A stretch of 64,000 nucleotides of DNA, from positions 1-64,000 of the IMG/VR virus record IMGVR_UViG_3300018080_000158; one strand, 5' to 3'. This document shows, piece by piece, positions 38,365 through 46,985 of the stretch; the first letter of the stretch is position 1, and the number at the start of each line of letters is the position of its first letter. The stretch is from a virus. The notes under the pieces were generated by a model, which had not been told where the DNA came from, searched no databases, and saw only the letters and a program-made list of their open reading frames with translations. The translations under genes and the position numbers were made by a program.

Positions 38365-38636
38365 GTTGTACCATCCCATATAATTACTACAAGCTCACAA
38401 GAAGGCAATGTCTCTATGAGAAAGTCTATTGTTTCACGGACAGCCGGATCTTTAGTCCTCATCTTCTTTAACTCTCTAACCATATCTGACATTTTAGTAG
38501 ACCATCCTAAAATGAGAAAATGCTCAAGGTGCTTTGTCTTTACTTTGGAGCGCTCAACAGCACGTTTAAGATCATCAAGACCTCGACCAGTAACAAAATC
38601 GGCTTTGTACCCGTTAGCATCGCATAATTGATACAT
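38361..38636 (-). CDS. Hypothetical protein
   Basis: 91 residues. Alternating helical and beta blocks (GLDDLKRAVERSKVKTKHLE, then ILGWSTKMSDMVREL and CELVVIIWDGTT) suggest a small Rossmann-like fold, but no nucleotide-binding glycine motif is visible. AGGAGTAA precedes ATG 38636. Not recognised. Confidence 0.5.
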   Translation of the reverse strand: MYQLCDANGYKADFVTGRGLDDLKRAVERSKVKTKHLEHFLILGWSTKMSDMVRELKKMRTKDPAVRETIDFLIETLPSCELVVIIWDGTT

Positions 38637-38924
38637 TTACTCCTCCACCACTTGTATAGTAACACCATCAAGAGACGACACTTTGTTGTCGTCTATGTTC
38701 CATTGTCTCTTTCTGGTAGAAATTGATTTGACTCTAATTTTAGATTGCCAAACAAAATCACCATTCTGGTTAGGTAGTATATCGTTGTGCATTACTTCGT
38801 TGGAAATCACTTCTGAGGGAATGCCAAAAGTAAATGCACGGCACTTTCCATTTTTTCTGTAGTGCTTGCATGTAAAACATTGAGATGCCAATGTAGTTAG
38901 TAAAGCGTCCTTATTTTTTTTCAT
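38637..38924 (-). CDS. Cysteine protein, paralogue of the gene at 38911
   Basis: 95 residues. CFTCKHYRKNGKCRAFTFGI, then PSEVISNEVMHNDILPN matches the neighbouring gene (CKHRDAVSITCKAFPAGIPV, DILTGKIDHRRAY), including the G-I-P and Asn/Asp-His positions. The pattern C-x2-C-K-H, C-x-A-F, G-I-P, H is a recurring small family next to phage head genes; function unknown. Its 14-bp overlap with the upstream gene indicates coupling. Confidence 0.6.
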   Translation of the reverse strand: MKKNKDALLTTLASQCFTCKHYRKNGKCRAFTFGIPSEVISNEVMHNDILPNQNGDFVWQSKIRVKSISTRKRQWNIDDNKVSSLDGVTIQVVEE

Positions 38925-39108
38925 ACCTTATTCCTCTATCGCCAGGATACGCTCTCCTGTGATCAATTTTTCCGGTGAGTATATCTACAGGAATACCAGC
39001 CGGAAACGCCTTACACGTAATAGATACAGCATCTCTATGCTTGCAAGTGTTGCACAAAGCGAAGTAAAATTGTTCATCTATCTCAAATTTGCTCAATGGT
39101 TTGTTCAC
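38911..39108 (-). CDS. Cysteine protein, paralogue
   Basis: 65 residues; start ATG 39108 lies 4 bp inside the end of the MuF gene. The conserved core is C-x2-C-K-H ... CKAFPAGIPVDILTG ... HRRAYPGDRGIRYE. Shorter than its partner at 38637 by a C-terminal extension, so the pair has diverged after duplication. Position directly after the MuF-like head gene is typical for this family. Confidence 0.65.
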   Translation of the reverse strand: MNKPLSKFEIDEQFYFALCNTCKHRDAVSITCKAFPAGIPVDILTGKIDHRRAYPGDRGIRYEKK

Positions 39109-41756
39109 GCTAACTCCTCTAGGTGAATCGTTACTGGCCCAGATCCAGTAGCTCCTCCCCTATACCAGTCATAGCCTGTAACCTTTGTTACTCTAAAAAG
39201 ACTATTGTGATCAAATAGAACTTCTTTCTCGGTAGGAAAATTAGTCAAGTCTTTCGTAAGCAATACTCCATTTTTGGACTTTATTTTGTAAAGGACATTA
39301 ATGTTTCCTCTAGCAAATTCCAAAGCCCGGTCCTTATCTAAAGAAGTAGAGAGAAACCCTTTAGTGTTCACTATAGCATCTTCAGACATATCACTCATAA
39401 AGTCATCTAATTTTAGTTTACTCCCAAATCCTTTACCTCTCCAAACAGTAGTTTCTACTTTAGGCGCTTTAGACAGAACGCTCCGTATGGTTTTGATTTG
39501 CTTATTGGCTAAAGCTGATGTTTCGTCCCTCTTTAACAGCCTATTGAATATCATATGTTGAGTCTCTCCAGGGACAACTATATCTTCCGAAGTATAGTTT
39601 TTAACAATGTTCATTTCAGCTTTGGTAAGACTTTTAGCGAAATCCTTCATATTACTAATTGCTTCTTTTTCTGTTGCTGCTCGTGCCACTGGAGACGCCG
39701 CCCAATCAACACGTTCCCGAACATAGGTCATGATATCATGGTTGTCTTGAGCCACATTCTCCCATATATCATGAAAGAGTACTCTATTTAACTCATGTTC
39801 ACTAAGTGTTCCTGGCGGGAGTTCATTATAGTAGTTATAAACAATCTTCTGCCATTGATCTAAAGACTGATTTAGTATACGATCAGTAACTGCTTGACGA
39901 GTCAATTTCTGTTTAGCAATTTCTTTCTGGTTGAGAGTTATGGTATACCTATAATCCTTCGTAACAGCAGTCATTGATTCCCCTTGATGAGTAATCAATG
40001 TCATTACGTCTTCAGGAGACAGGGATGTCTCAAAAGGATGATTGTGAGTAAAGATCCCTCCCTTAAAGTCTATCTTAGCTTTCTTTAACGCCTTAACTTC
40101 CATTGGTGTTATTTCGACTTTAGATTTTGTTCCTGCCTTCTGAAATATAATATCCCCCTCTTTGTTGAACACAACAAGCGTTTCCTTATCTAAGTGAGAA
40201 ATGTGTTTCTCTAGTGCGTATTGTAATGAAGAAATATTTGGCTTTACTATTGGATCTAAAGAGTGTCCTAGTATTATTTCCTGAAGGTCTTCTATGTTGT
40301 CAACTTCCGTGAGGCTTCCAAGACGAAAGCTCCCAACGCCTTCCTTGTAGTACAGTTTGCCTGTCCGTTCGTCAAAGACTACGGTATGTACTGTAACCTT
40401 ATGACTAGGATCGTCCATCATCTTAAATTTTTTAAGCCTCGCACGTTTATTATCAAGGCTATCTTTCCTCATAGTAATCTTATCTGTCTTTGCATCTATG
40501 AGAGTTTTTACTTCAACAACATGATCCGGCACATCGTCGAAACTATGATGCCCGACCCATACATCAAAAGGACTTCTGGCTTTGGTACACTCTCCACCTA
40601 ATACTCTAGCAAGTCTTTGCTCGTTTCTTCTGGCTATGTCTTGTTTCGATTTTGTTGCAGGATTATAGTGCTTAGTAGCTCTTTCTACTCTTTTCCTGTC
40701 TTTCTTAGACATAGCCGATACATCAAGGAAAGAGTCCGGGCCTATTGGAATAGTGTATAGCTCAGGTATTACATCAGCAGACATTCCAGAAAAAATAATA
40801 TCACATCTGCACTTGTTGTGGAAGGGCGGTATGTAGCCCTCTTGAGAAATATCATCACTCTCTCTGCCTTCAATATCACCCATACGCACAAAAGGCATAA
40901 TGTCTGACAAGTCTCCAGGCTCTAATATATCGCACGATAGTATATCATCTACCCTTCCCATAGCGGCAGGGACAGAAAACTCGTGGCCGTCTAGAGCGTC
41001 GCACACAGGGCAAACTTTATCATCCCCTTGAGTAATTACTATATAGGTGTTGATGCCAAACATATCTGCTTGCTCAATAGCAGTTGCAGACCAGAATGTT
41101 CCAACCTCTACATCACTAACCAAATCAAAATAAGAGTCTGGTTGATCTAAGAAGGTATCTGTTCTAGCCAAGAACTGATCCAATTGCTCCTTAGTCATGC
41201 TTTTACTAGCGGCTGCTTGCTCAGCCAAGCTCAAAGCTCTGTCTCTATACACAGACTCTGGATACCTCGTTACCAGTATTTCCATTTGTTGCATGAATTT
41301 TTCTTTGGTTGGCTTATAAACAGCTTTCTCTGTCTTTGAAGTAAGTCTAAAAAAGTGAGCAATCGAACGATCTCTAGTAAGGTCAAAAATGTGAGACACC
41401 TTACCAGCCACATCTCTCCACATTCCATTACCTACAATTTCTGATTGATCGTAAAAGATATCCACCATGTCATGTAAGGCAGTAATAGATTGCTCGTTTA
41501 AAATAGCAGCAATCCTATTTTGTAACTTGGCTGCATGTTGTTTCCAGGAAGATCTTAAAATTGTAGCAAGTAGTCTTTGCTCAGGACCCCAAAGCAGAGT
41601 ACTTGCATCGGCTTTAAAGACAGGCACAACTGAACTTGCGATAGGCGACAATTGAGCATTATTAGTAAGAAGCATAAAAGCCAAATCAAAAGAGTCTAGA
41701 TCAAACAGCTCTTCTGCGTTTGGCTTCTTTGAGTGTAAGCAAGACACCATTGGCAT
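39105..41756 (-). CDS. MuF head protein fused to nuclease, JAMM and ADP-ribosyltransferase domains
   Basis: 883 residues, far longer than plain MuF proteins. Residues 1-320: Mu F-like minor head part with CPVCDALDGHEF (249-260) and PPFHNKCRC (310-318). About 375-480: PD-(D/E)XK-like part, PFDV with Asp398 and VEVKT (Glu415, Lys417). About 520-600: JAMM-like motif FTHNHPF then SPED (His571, His573, Asp583). About 700-883: ADP-ribosyltransferase with VWRG (Arg773), FLSTS (803-805) and TEKEV (Glu843, Glu845), an R-S-ExE enzyme. The MuF part suggests packaging in the head and delivery with DNA; toxin-like domains would act in the host. The portal is next upstream. Confidence 0.75.
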   Translation of the reverse strand: MPMVSCLHSKKPNAEELFDLDSFDLAFMLLTNNAQLSPIASSVVPVFKADASTLLWGPEQRLLATILRSSWKQHAAKLQNRIAAILNEQSITALHDMVDIFYDQSEIVGNGMWRDVAGKVSHIFDLTRDRSIAHFFRLTSKTEKAVYKPTKEKFMQQMEILVTRYPESVYRDRALSLAEQAAASKSMTKEQLDQFLARTDTFLDQPDSYFDLVSDVEVGTFWSATAIEQADMFGINTYIVITQGDDKVCPVCDALDGHEFSVPAAMGRVDDILSCDILEPGDLSDIMPFVRMGDIEGRESDDISQEGYIPPFHNKCRCDIIFSGMSADVIPELYTIPIGPDSFLDVSAMSKKDRKRVERATKHYNPATKSKQDIARRNEQRLARVLGGECTKARSPFDVWVGHHSFDDVPDHVVEVKTLIDAKTDKITMRKDSLDNKRARLKKFKMMDDPSHKVTVHTVVFDERTGKLYYKEGVGSFRLGSLTEVDNIEDLQEIILGHSLDPIVKPNISSLQYALEKHISHLDKETLVVFNKEGDIIFQKAGTKSKVEITPMEVKALKKAKIDFKGGIFTHNHPFETSLSPEDVMTLITHQGESMTAVTKDYRYTITLNQKEIAKQKLTRQAVTDRILNQSLDQWQKIVYNYYNELPPGTLSEHELNRVLFHDIWENVAQDNHDIMTYVRERVDWAASPVARAATEKEAISNMKDFAKSLTKAEMNIVKNYTSEDIVVPGETQHMIFNRLLKRDETSALANKQIKTIRSVLSKAPKVETTVWRGKGFGSKLKLDDFMSDMSEDAIVNTKGFLSTSLDKDRALEFARGNINVLYKIKSKNGVLLTKDLTNFPTEKEVLFDHNSLFRVTKVTGYDWYRGGATGSGPVTIHLEELA

Positions 41757-41768
41757 CCTCGGCTTTGT

Positions 41769-43523
41769 CTATCGTTCCGTTAAGTCTTCAGCTATAGTCT
41801 GCAACCCAAGCAGCATTCTATATAATTGCTTCTCCTTATTGCTGAACATATCGCTCTTAAAGAATTTCTTTGCAGGCCCTGGTAAGTAAAGTTGGGAGGG
41901 CTGCTCCTTGCCGTCCAATTGCTTCACGTTGTCCTCTATCGTTCTGTCCTCAGCTTCTACAAGCAATTCCATACCTTTAAGCGTCTTGCCCATCTTTACT
42001 AGTTCTAAGATGAGAGTCAAAGGAAAGTTTGCCCATTCAGCATCTATCCTACTCATTTCCAAACCTAACGCTTCGTTGCCTCTTTCGATTGCGTTGTTAA
42101 TTGAAATAGCACCTGCTTTAGTAAATACTTCTACAGCATTGCTTATCTCATTAGACCCAGCAACCTTTGGTCCCTTGCTTTCCATGCGCCACAGTGTAAC
42201 TCCAAGCTCGTTTCTAGTGATCTTAGCATTCCATGGCTCATCAAAATCTTGACGATTAGGAATGAATACTTGTTCTTCTCCGACTGTTTGAGAGGCTTTA
42301 GCAGTGGCATGAGTAAACATTTTTGCGTCCCCAAAATACAAAGGCGGGATTCGACTACTGTGTCGAAGATCTTGAGTAGTACGATCCATGTACTTATCAA
42401 ACATGAGATCATCTTTGCGAAACTCCGCCAGGTTTTTTAGCTCTATTTTTGCATTACCCTTATCCTCCAAGCCAGCACTTTCAGCCTCGGACTCAAGTAC
42501 TGCAACCCTATTCCAATTGGTAACACCACGCATACCTCGAATTATTGCTTCAAGGTCTTCCCAAGATTCATCGGAGAGTGTGCCATTGTTGACCAGTACT
42601 ACAAGCGGAGGTATTCCTTGATTATTGAACAGATCGTAGTTGACAAATGTAGCATATCTCTTTCCCATTACTTGAAGTATAGCTCCTATCCATTTTGGAA
42701 GTCCATATACTTCAGAACCAAAGTGGTACTTAAAATGCCAAATCTCAGAAGCCACTTTCTTACAGCTTCTATTTGAAGATTTATATTCTCCATTGGTAGC
42801 ATCCATAGGTCTAGGATCTCCAAACTCCTTAAACCACCTGAGACGTTTGCCAGTAAAGCCTAGTTGAGCATATTTCCGAAAATACTTCTTCACTTTGATA
42901 TTAATCACTTTGCCATCTCTTTGCAGTGGCAGCGTAACAGTGACGGGCTTAGTCTGTTGTTTGCTCATTCGCAAGTCTTTAAAAGGAGCGTGGTAGGCAA
43001 GCTGAATCCTTCCGGCTCTGCTTCTAAGCATTTCAAACGCACCATTGCCAAGAGCCTCCATGTCCTGTCGAAATTTCTTGCGGATTGTTCTCCAAGATTC
43101 TTCCTCATTAGCATAGTCCAAAAAGTTTTCAAGTCTGACTCGTTCTTGCTTAGCTTGAGGGCTGTCCTTATCCTGATCGTCGCCTAAAAACACTAACTTG
43201 TACCCAAAGCCGTCTATGTTTTGAATCTTTGCGTCGATACACCCCTGTAGTAAATCGCTTTCCTCATAGACAGTGGTAAGCCTGTGAAATGGGTATGGAG
43301 GTTGTATCAATCTGTTTTTGACATAGAGAGACTCGAAACGATCTTCATCCTCTTGGATATTCCGTTCATAGTGCTCCGAGCTATCCCCATCAGCCTTTTG
43401 TATACTGTGAAGCTTTTTGTGCCTTACCGAACGCCTAGTGTTGAAAGCTTTTCTAAGAGAAGACAATTCCTGTTTTACTACAACCAATTCTTTACTCTGA
43501 TCTTCTACTTTTCGCTTAGCCAT
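41769..43523 (-). CDS. Portal protein
   Basis: 584 residues. RLIQPPYPFHRLTTVYEESD, then IQNIDGFGYKLV, EVYGLPKWIGAILQVMGKRY, SRIPPLYFGDAK and TVGEEQVF follow the order of PBSX/SPP1-like portal proteins (DGFGY near the wing, Y-G-x-P-x-W-x-x-A, and P-P-x-x-x-G). It forms the dodecameric ring at the head vertex; the MuF-like gene downstream fits a portal-MuF pair. Lys/Arg-rich N-terminus. Confidence 0.8.
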   Translation of the reverse strand: MAKRKVEDQSKELVVVKQELSSLRKAFNTRRSVRHKKLHSIQKADGDSSEHYERNIQEDEDRFESLYVKNRLIQPPYPFHRLTTVYEESDLLQGCIDAKIQNIDGFGYKLVFLGDDQDKDSPQAKQERVRLENFLDYANEEESWRTIRKKFRQDMEALGNGAFEMLRSRAGRIQLAYHAPFKDLRMSKQQTKPVTVTLPLQRDGKVINIKVKKYFRKYAQLGFTGKRLRWFKEFGDPRPMDATNGEYKSSNRSCKKVASEIWHFKYHFGSEVYGLPKWIGAILQVMGKRYATFVNYDLFNNQGIPPLVVLVNNGTLSDESWEDLEAIIRGMRGVTNWNRVAVLESEAESAGLEDKGNAKIELKNLAEFRKDDLMFDKYMDRTTQDLRHSSRIPPLYFGDAKMFTHATAKASQTVGEEQVFIPNRQDFDEPWNAKITRNELGVTLWRMESKGPKVAGSNEISNAVEVFTKAGAISINNAIERGNEALGLEMSRIDAEWANFPLTLILELVKMGKTLKGMELLVEAEDRTIEDNVKQLDGKEQPSQLYLPGPAKKFFKSDMFSNKEKQLYRMLLGLQTIAEDLTER

Positions 43524-43536
43524 CGTGAATCACTCC

Positions 43537-46113
43537 TTAGATAGTTAATGGTTTCATTTCTGACAAATTGTATCCGATTTTAGGTTCTGCTAAAAGGGGA
43601 ACTTTTAACTCAATACCATAGTCCTTAAACAGGGGAGGATGCTCCATTTCGTTTCGGATTATTGTAGCATACATTGGAATGTCTGCATCTTCTTTTACTT
43701 CAAATACTAATTCATCATGTATGAAAAGTATAGGAATTATTTCTTCGGGATTAAGATCTCCCTTTCTAAGAAGCTCGTTTAAGGCTATTAAAACCGTATC
43801 GGAACTAGCACCTTGGATTGGAGTGTTTATAGCTTGCCTCTCTGCTTCATTTCTAAGGCCTGCATTTTTTGAGTGTATTTCAGGCAATCTCCTTCGTCTC
43901 CCTAAAGGAGTTTCAACATAACCATGTCTTCTAGCAAACTCCACAATACTCCTATGATAAGTCAATACGCCTCGGTACTTATTGAAAAAGATATTCATCC
44001 ATTGTTGGGCTTGATTATTAGATAAGTCAAGGCCATATTCAAGCTTTGCGTATCTTACTAAACCAGGCGCTGACATCTTAAAGATCAAGCCGAAGTTTAC
44101 AGGCTTAGCATTTTGTCTGGCCATCTTTTTGCCACGCTCGTCTAAAGAGTTATAAGATGGGCCAGATAATTCCTTACCTGTTTCCGTATGAATATCTAGT
44201 CTAGAATTCTTAAATATGTCAATCATTGATCTATCGTTTGCTACATGAGCACACCACCTTAATTCTGATTGACTCTGATCCGGCGCTAATAAAACATAGC
44301 CAGGCCTTGCTGCTATTACTTTTCTCACTTGCCCAGCAGATTTGGATCTTTTAGGAACTCCCATCAAGTTAGGGTTTCGACAACCGACTCGTCCTGTAAC
44401 ACTTGCCACTAAAGATAAATTAGGATGTATCCTTTCATCTGGTTTTAAAAACTTCTCAAAGCTTTTTATAGTGCGAGTATACAACATGTGTTGCTCTTGA
44501 AATTCTGCGTAGTAAGTTAAGAAGTCTTGGGCTTTCTTTGGTATTCTATAGCCTGCCAATAGCTGTAACGATTCTTTATCGACACTTGGCTGCTTAGATT
44601 TCTGAGTCAGTTTAATAGGCTTGAGACCAAATCCACTTTTAGTAAACAAAGCATCCCGTGTTAAATCTCTTCTAGTCAAAGACAACTTATCAACATGTTC
44701 CTTTTTCTCTTTTACTTTCGTAGGAACTTGCTTCAATGCCATTTTTTCGTTCTCGGAGATTAGTGCAAGCAGGTTTTCCTTCACTTCAGGCAATACCTCA
44801 AGGTCTATCGGCACACCGTTTTTCTCCAACACATACAAAGAATGCAGAGTGGGATTGACAAACTTAATTAAGTAATTAGCCATGCGCCGAGAATGCTTTG
44901 CTAGTAATTTTTTACCGATAGTTCTAGCAGCTCTGTAGGTAACATCGGCATCTGCACAAGCATAAGGAAGTAACTCTTTTTTAGGCACTATAAGCATATC
45001 AGATTTGTCATACTTCAAAGAGAAGGCATTGTCATATTGCACAGAGAAATCGGTTAAGAGTCCTTGAATCAAGTTCAAATTGGCCATAGCGAATACATTC
45101 TCTTCGAGCACATGTGCTCCGGCCTGAACATCGATTACTAATCCCTTTATCTTTGGCTCGTGCCCAGTGTTTTGACAAATAAGCTGACGAATAGCATGAA
45201 AGTCAAAAGAGGAATGCATCATATACTTTCTAATGTCTTCCCGCTCTAATAACTCAGTCAGCTCGGCAAGTTTTTGATCGAAGTTTGATGCTTTTCTAAT
45301 AAACACTTCAGTTTCTATTTTTTTCTTCTTGCCGTGAGATCGTGGCCACACAATAGATAGATCAGACTTAGCCTTAGATTTTACTTCCTCATACAATTGC
45401 AACCAAACAGCTTTGCCGGCCTGGTTGCACAAAGAGGCACCGATAACAATATAAGGATCTTGTGTCCAGTCCAATCCTTGACACTCTGTATCCCAAGCAA
45501 TCGGCAGACCGGCATCTAGTAAAGGTCGAATGCTATCCACTTCTTTGTAGTCAAGTTTTAGCTTGCTGTCAGATTGCTTATAGCCCCTATCTTGAAAAGC
45601 TTTTACTTCCTTAAGATCAGAAACAAGGATGGGCTGAAGTGCTCTTTTTCTTAAAATATAGGCAGGATGGTAGGCAGGCATTACCCACGCATTGAACTCT
45701 GAAGACCATACCCAGGCTCCCCTTACCTTAGTAATTTTAGAGCGGTGCAGTATCTGTCTAATTGCTATGTTACCCAAACAAACTATTATCTTTGGCTTTA
45801 AAGCAAAAAGTAAGGTTTCGATATATCCCCTACAACATTTCAACGTCTGAGTAATTTGACTATTTGTCATCTGATCAACTATTATTCTGCATCTAGCAGA
45901 GTTAGCAATCATACAATCTTGCCAATTCAAACCAGCAGCAGCGCAACAAACAGTCATAAGATCCCCAGAATCTCCGCAAAAAGGCTCGCCCTCTATTTCT
46001 TCATTATAGCCAGGGGACTCTCCTATTATGACTACCTCTGCTTTTTTGTTACCTGAATACGGCACCTCTGTCTTGCCGTATAAAGGACAGTCAGTCTTTT
46101 TGCATTGGCCCAT
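43537..46113 (-). CDS. Uracil-DNA glycosylase / family A DNA polymerase fusion
   Basis: 858 residues. Residues 1-175: family 4-type UDG with GESPGYNEEIEGEPFCGDSG (31-50), NSARCR (71-76) and PAYHPAYILR (146-155); C4 and C9 may join later cysteines in an iron-sulfur site. Exonuclease: IAWDTE (205-210), HSSFDFHAIR, CADADVTYRA. Polymerase: motif A DQSQSELRW from 612, where Tyr is usual second, motif B R666-K670-F674 with Phe678 for the usual Tyr, and HDE (799-801). Replicates the phage genome; the UDG part may guard against uracil. As I recall, SPO1-type phages have a similar fusion. Confidence 0.85.
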   Translation of the reverse strand: MGQCKKTDCPLYGKTEVPYSGNKKAEVVIIGESPGYNEEIEGEPFCGDSGDLMTVCCAAAGLNWQDCMIANSARCRIIVDQMTNSQITQTLKCCRGYIETLLFALKPKIIVCLGNIAIRQILHRSKITKVRGAWVWSSEFNAWVMPAYHPAYILRKRALQPILVSDLKEVKAFQDRGYKQSDSKLKLDYKEVDSIRPLLDAGLPIAWDTECQGLDWTQDPYIVIGASLCNQAGKAVWLQLYEEVKSKAKSDLSIVWPRSHGKKKKIETEVFIRKASNFDQKLAELTELLEREDIRKYMMHSSFDFHAIRQLICQNTGHEPKIKGLVIDVQAGAHVLEENVFAMANLNLIQGLLTDFSVQYDNAFSLKYDKSDMLIVPKKELLPYACADADVTYRAARTIGKKLLAKHSRRMANYLIKFVNPTLHSLYVLEKNGVPIDLEVLPEVKENLLALISENEKMALKQVPTKVKEKKEHVDKLSLTRRDLTRDALFTKSGFGLKPIKLTQKSKQPSVDKESLQLLAGYRIPKKAQDFLTYYAEFQEQHMLYTRTIKSFEKFLKPDERIHPNLSLVASVTGRVGCRNPNLMGVPKRSKSAGQVRKVIAARPGYVLLAPDQSQSELRWCAHVANDRSMIDIFKNSRLDIHTETGKELSGPSYNSLDERGKKMARQNAKPVNFGLIFKMSAPGLVRYAKLEYGLDLSNNQAQQWMNIFFNKYRGVLTYHRSIVEFARRHGYVETPLGRRRRLPEIHSKNAGLRNEAERQAINTPIQGASSDTVLIALNELLRKGDLNPEEIIPILFIHDELVFEVKEDADIPMYATIIRNEMEHPPLFKDYGIELKVPLLAEPKIGYNLSEMKPLTI

Positions 46114-46118
46114 AGCAG

Positions 46119-46835
46119 TTATCCTTCCTTTGGAGTTTCAAGAACTCCATCAGGATCTTGAATGGGCATTACTAATCCAACTACCCCAGACCATCCTTGA
46201 TTTTTCACTCGCACTTGTAAAGGCCTCAAACCTTTTACAGTGTCGGCAAAAAAAGAAGCAGTGGAATATCTATACAGTATGTAGTCAAGATAAGAAGGTT
46301 GTATAGAAACCATAGTACCCTTTTTCTCATTCACCATCCAAATAGCTTCAATACCTCCAAGCTCAGGAACTACCCAAGTGCTGGGCTTTACTTCAGCCCA
46401 CTTCGTTCCAGCCAACCCACTTTTAATTGACTCGGCAATGTCCTTTCTGGCATCAGACGCAGCCTCTCTTGCTTCCATTGCTTTATCTGGCAACCCGACC
46501 ATAGCAATTTGACCATTAGTGTAGTACTTCTTTTTTTGGTAAGTACCAGTAAGCCATGTATGCTTCAAAGCAAACAAAGCTTTTGGATCTGCTTTGGCCC
46601 TTTTCTCAAACGGCAAACCCTTCTTAAGCATTTCAGACCTCTCTCGCACTTTTTCTGCTTGCTTAAGACCTAGGGAAGTAAGCTTCCCATTGGTAGCAAT
46701 CAAAGAAGCTTTTACCAAACGAGGTACAGACTCAGGGTCTTTAACAATCATCCTATCTTTTAAATCGATAGTGCCTGTTTCTACATCTGCCTTGCCCAAC
46801 AAGTACACATCTTGCGGTTTCAATTGAACGGCCAT
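46119..46835 (-). CDS. Hypothetical protein next to DNA polymerase
   Basis: 238 residues from ATG 46835 with AAGGGGGCGAAAA in front; a frame open to a TTG at 46913 crosses the promoter and is rejected. MAVQLKPQDVYLLGKADVET, then KASLIATNGKLTSLG, and near the end AIWMVNEKKGTMVSIQPSYL and WSGVVGLVMPIQ. The end resembles how sliding clamps finish, and it abuts the polymerase gene, so a processivity or polymerase-accessory role is possible but unproven. Confidence 0.5.
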   Translation of the reverse strand: MAVQLKPQDVYLLGKADVETGTIDLKDRMIVKDPESVPRLVKASLIATNGKLTSLGLKQAEKVRERSEMLKKGLPFEKRAKADPKALFALKHTWLTGTYQKKKYYTNGQIAMVGLPDKAMEAREAASDARKDIAESIKSGLAGTKWAEVKPSTWVVPELGGIEAIWMVNEKKGTMVSIQPSYLDYILYRYSTASFFADTVKGLRPLQVRVKNQGWSGVVGLVMPIQDPDGVLETPKEG

Positions 46836-46884
46836 TTTTCGCCCCCTTAAGATATAGAGTTTTGACAAAAAATCTTCACTGAGA

Positions 46885-46913
46885 CATATAGCATAGCTTA
46901 AATTTTTTGTCAA
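46885..46913 (-). promoter_or_regulatory. Minus-strand promoter before the polymerase unit
   Basis: TTGACA (46908-46913), 17-base spacer, TATATG (46885-46890) with TGC upstream: an extended -10 promoter. It shares a 28-bp identical segment with the promoter at 37857. It would drive the gene at 46119, the polymerase, portal and head genes. Confidence 0.65.
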
Positions 46914-46940
46914 GTCTTTATGCCTTAAGGCAAAATAAAG

Positions 46941-46968
46941 GGCTACTTTCAGACGATTGAAAGTAGCC
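46941..46968. promoter_or_regulatory. Palindromic operator site 7, or terminator hairpin
   Basis: Contains CTTTCAGACGATTGAAAG (46946-46963) inside a longer perfect inverted repeat GGCTACTTTC/GAAAGTAGCC. On minus the hairpin is followed by CTTTATTTT, so it could also end transcripts of the lipoprotein gene. It is the most symmetric operator copy. Confidence 0.65.
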
Positions 46969-46985
46969 CCAAAACGCAGAAACTC

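Noticed and set aside
46836-46913. TTG start extending the 46119 gene
   Set aside because: The extra codons cover the -10 and -35 of a good promoter and there is no ribosome site; the ATG at 46835 has AAGGGGG in front.
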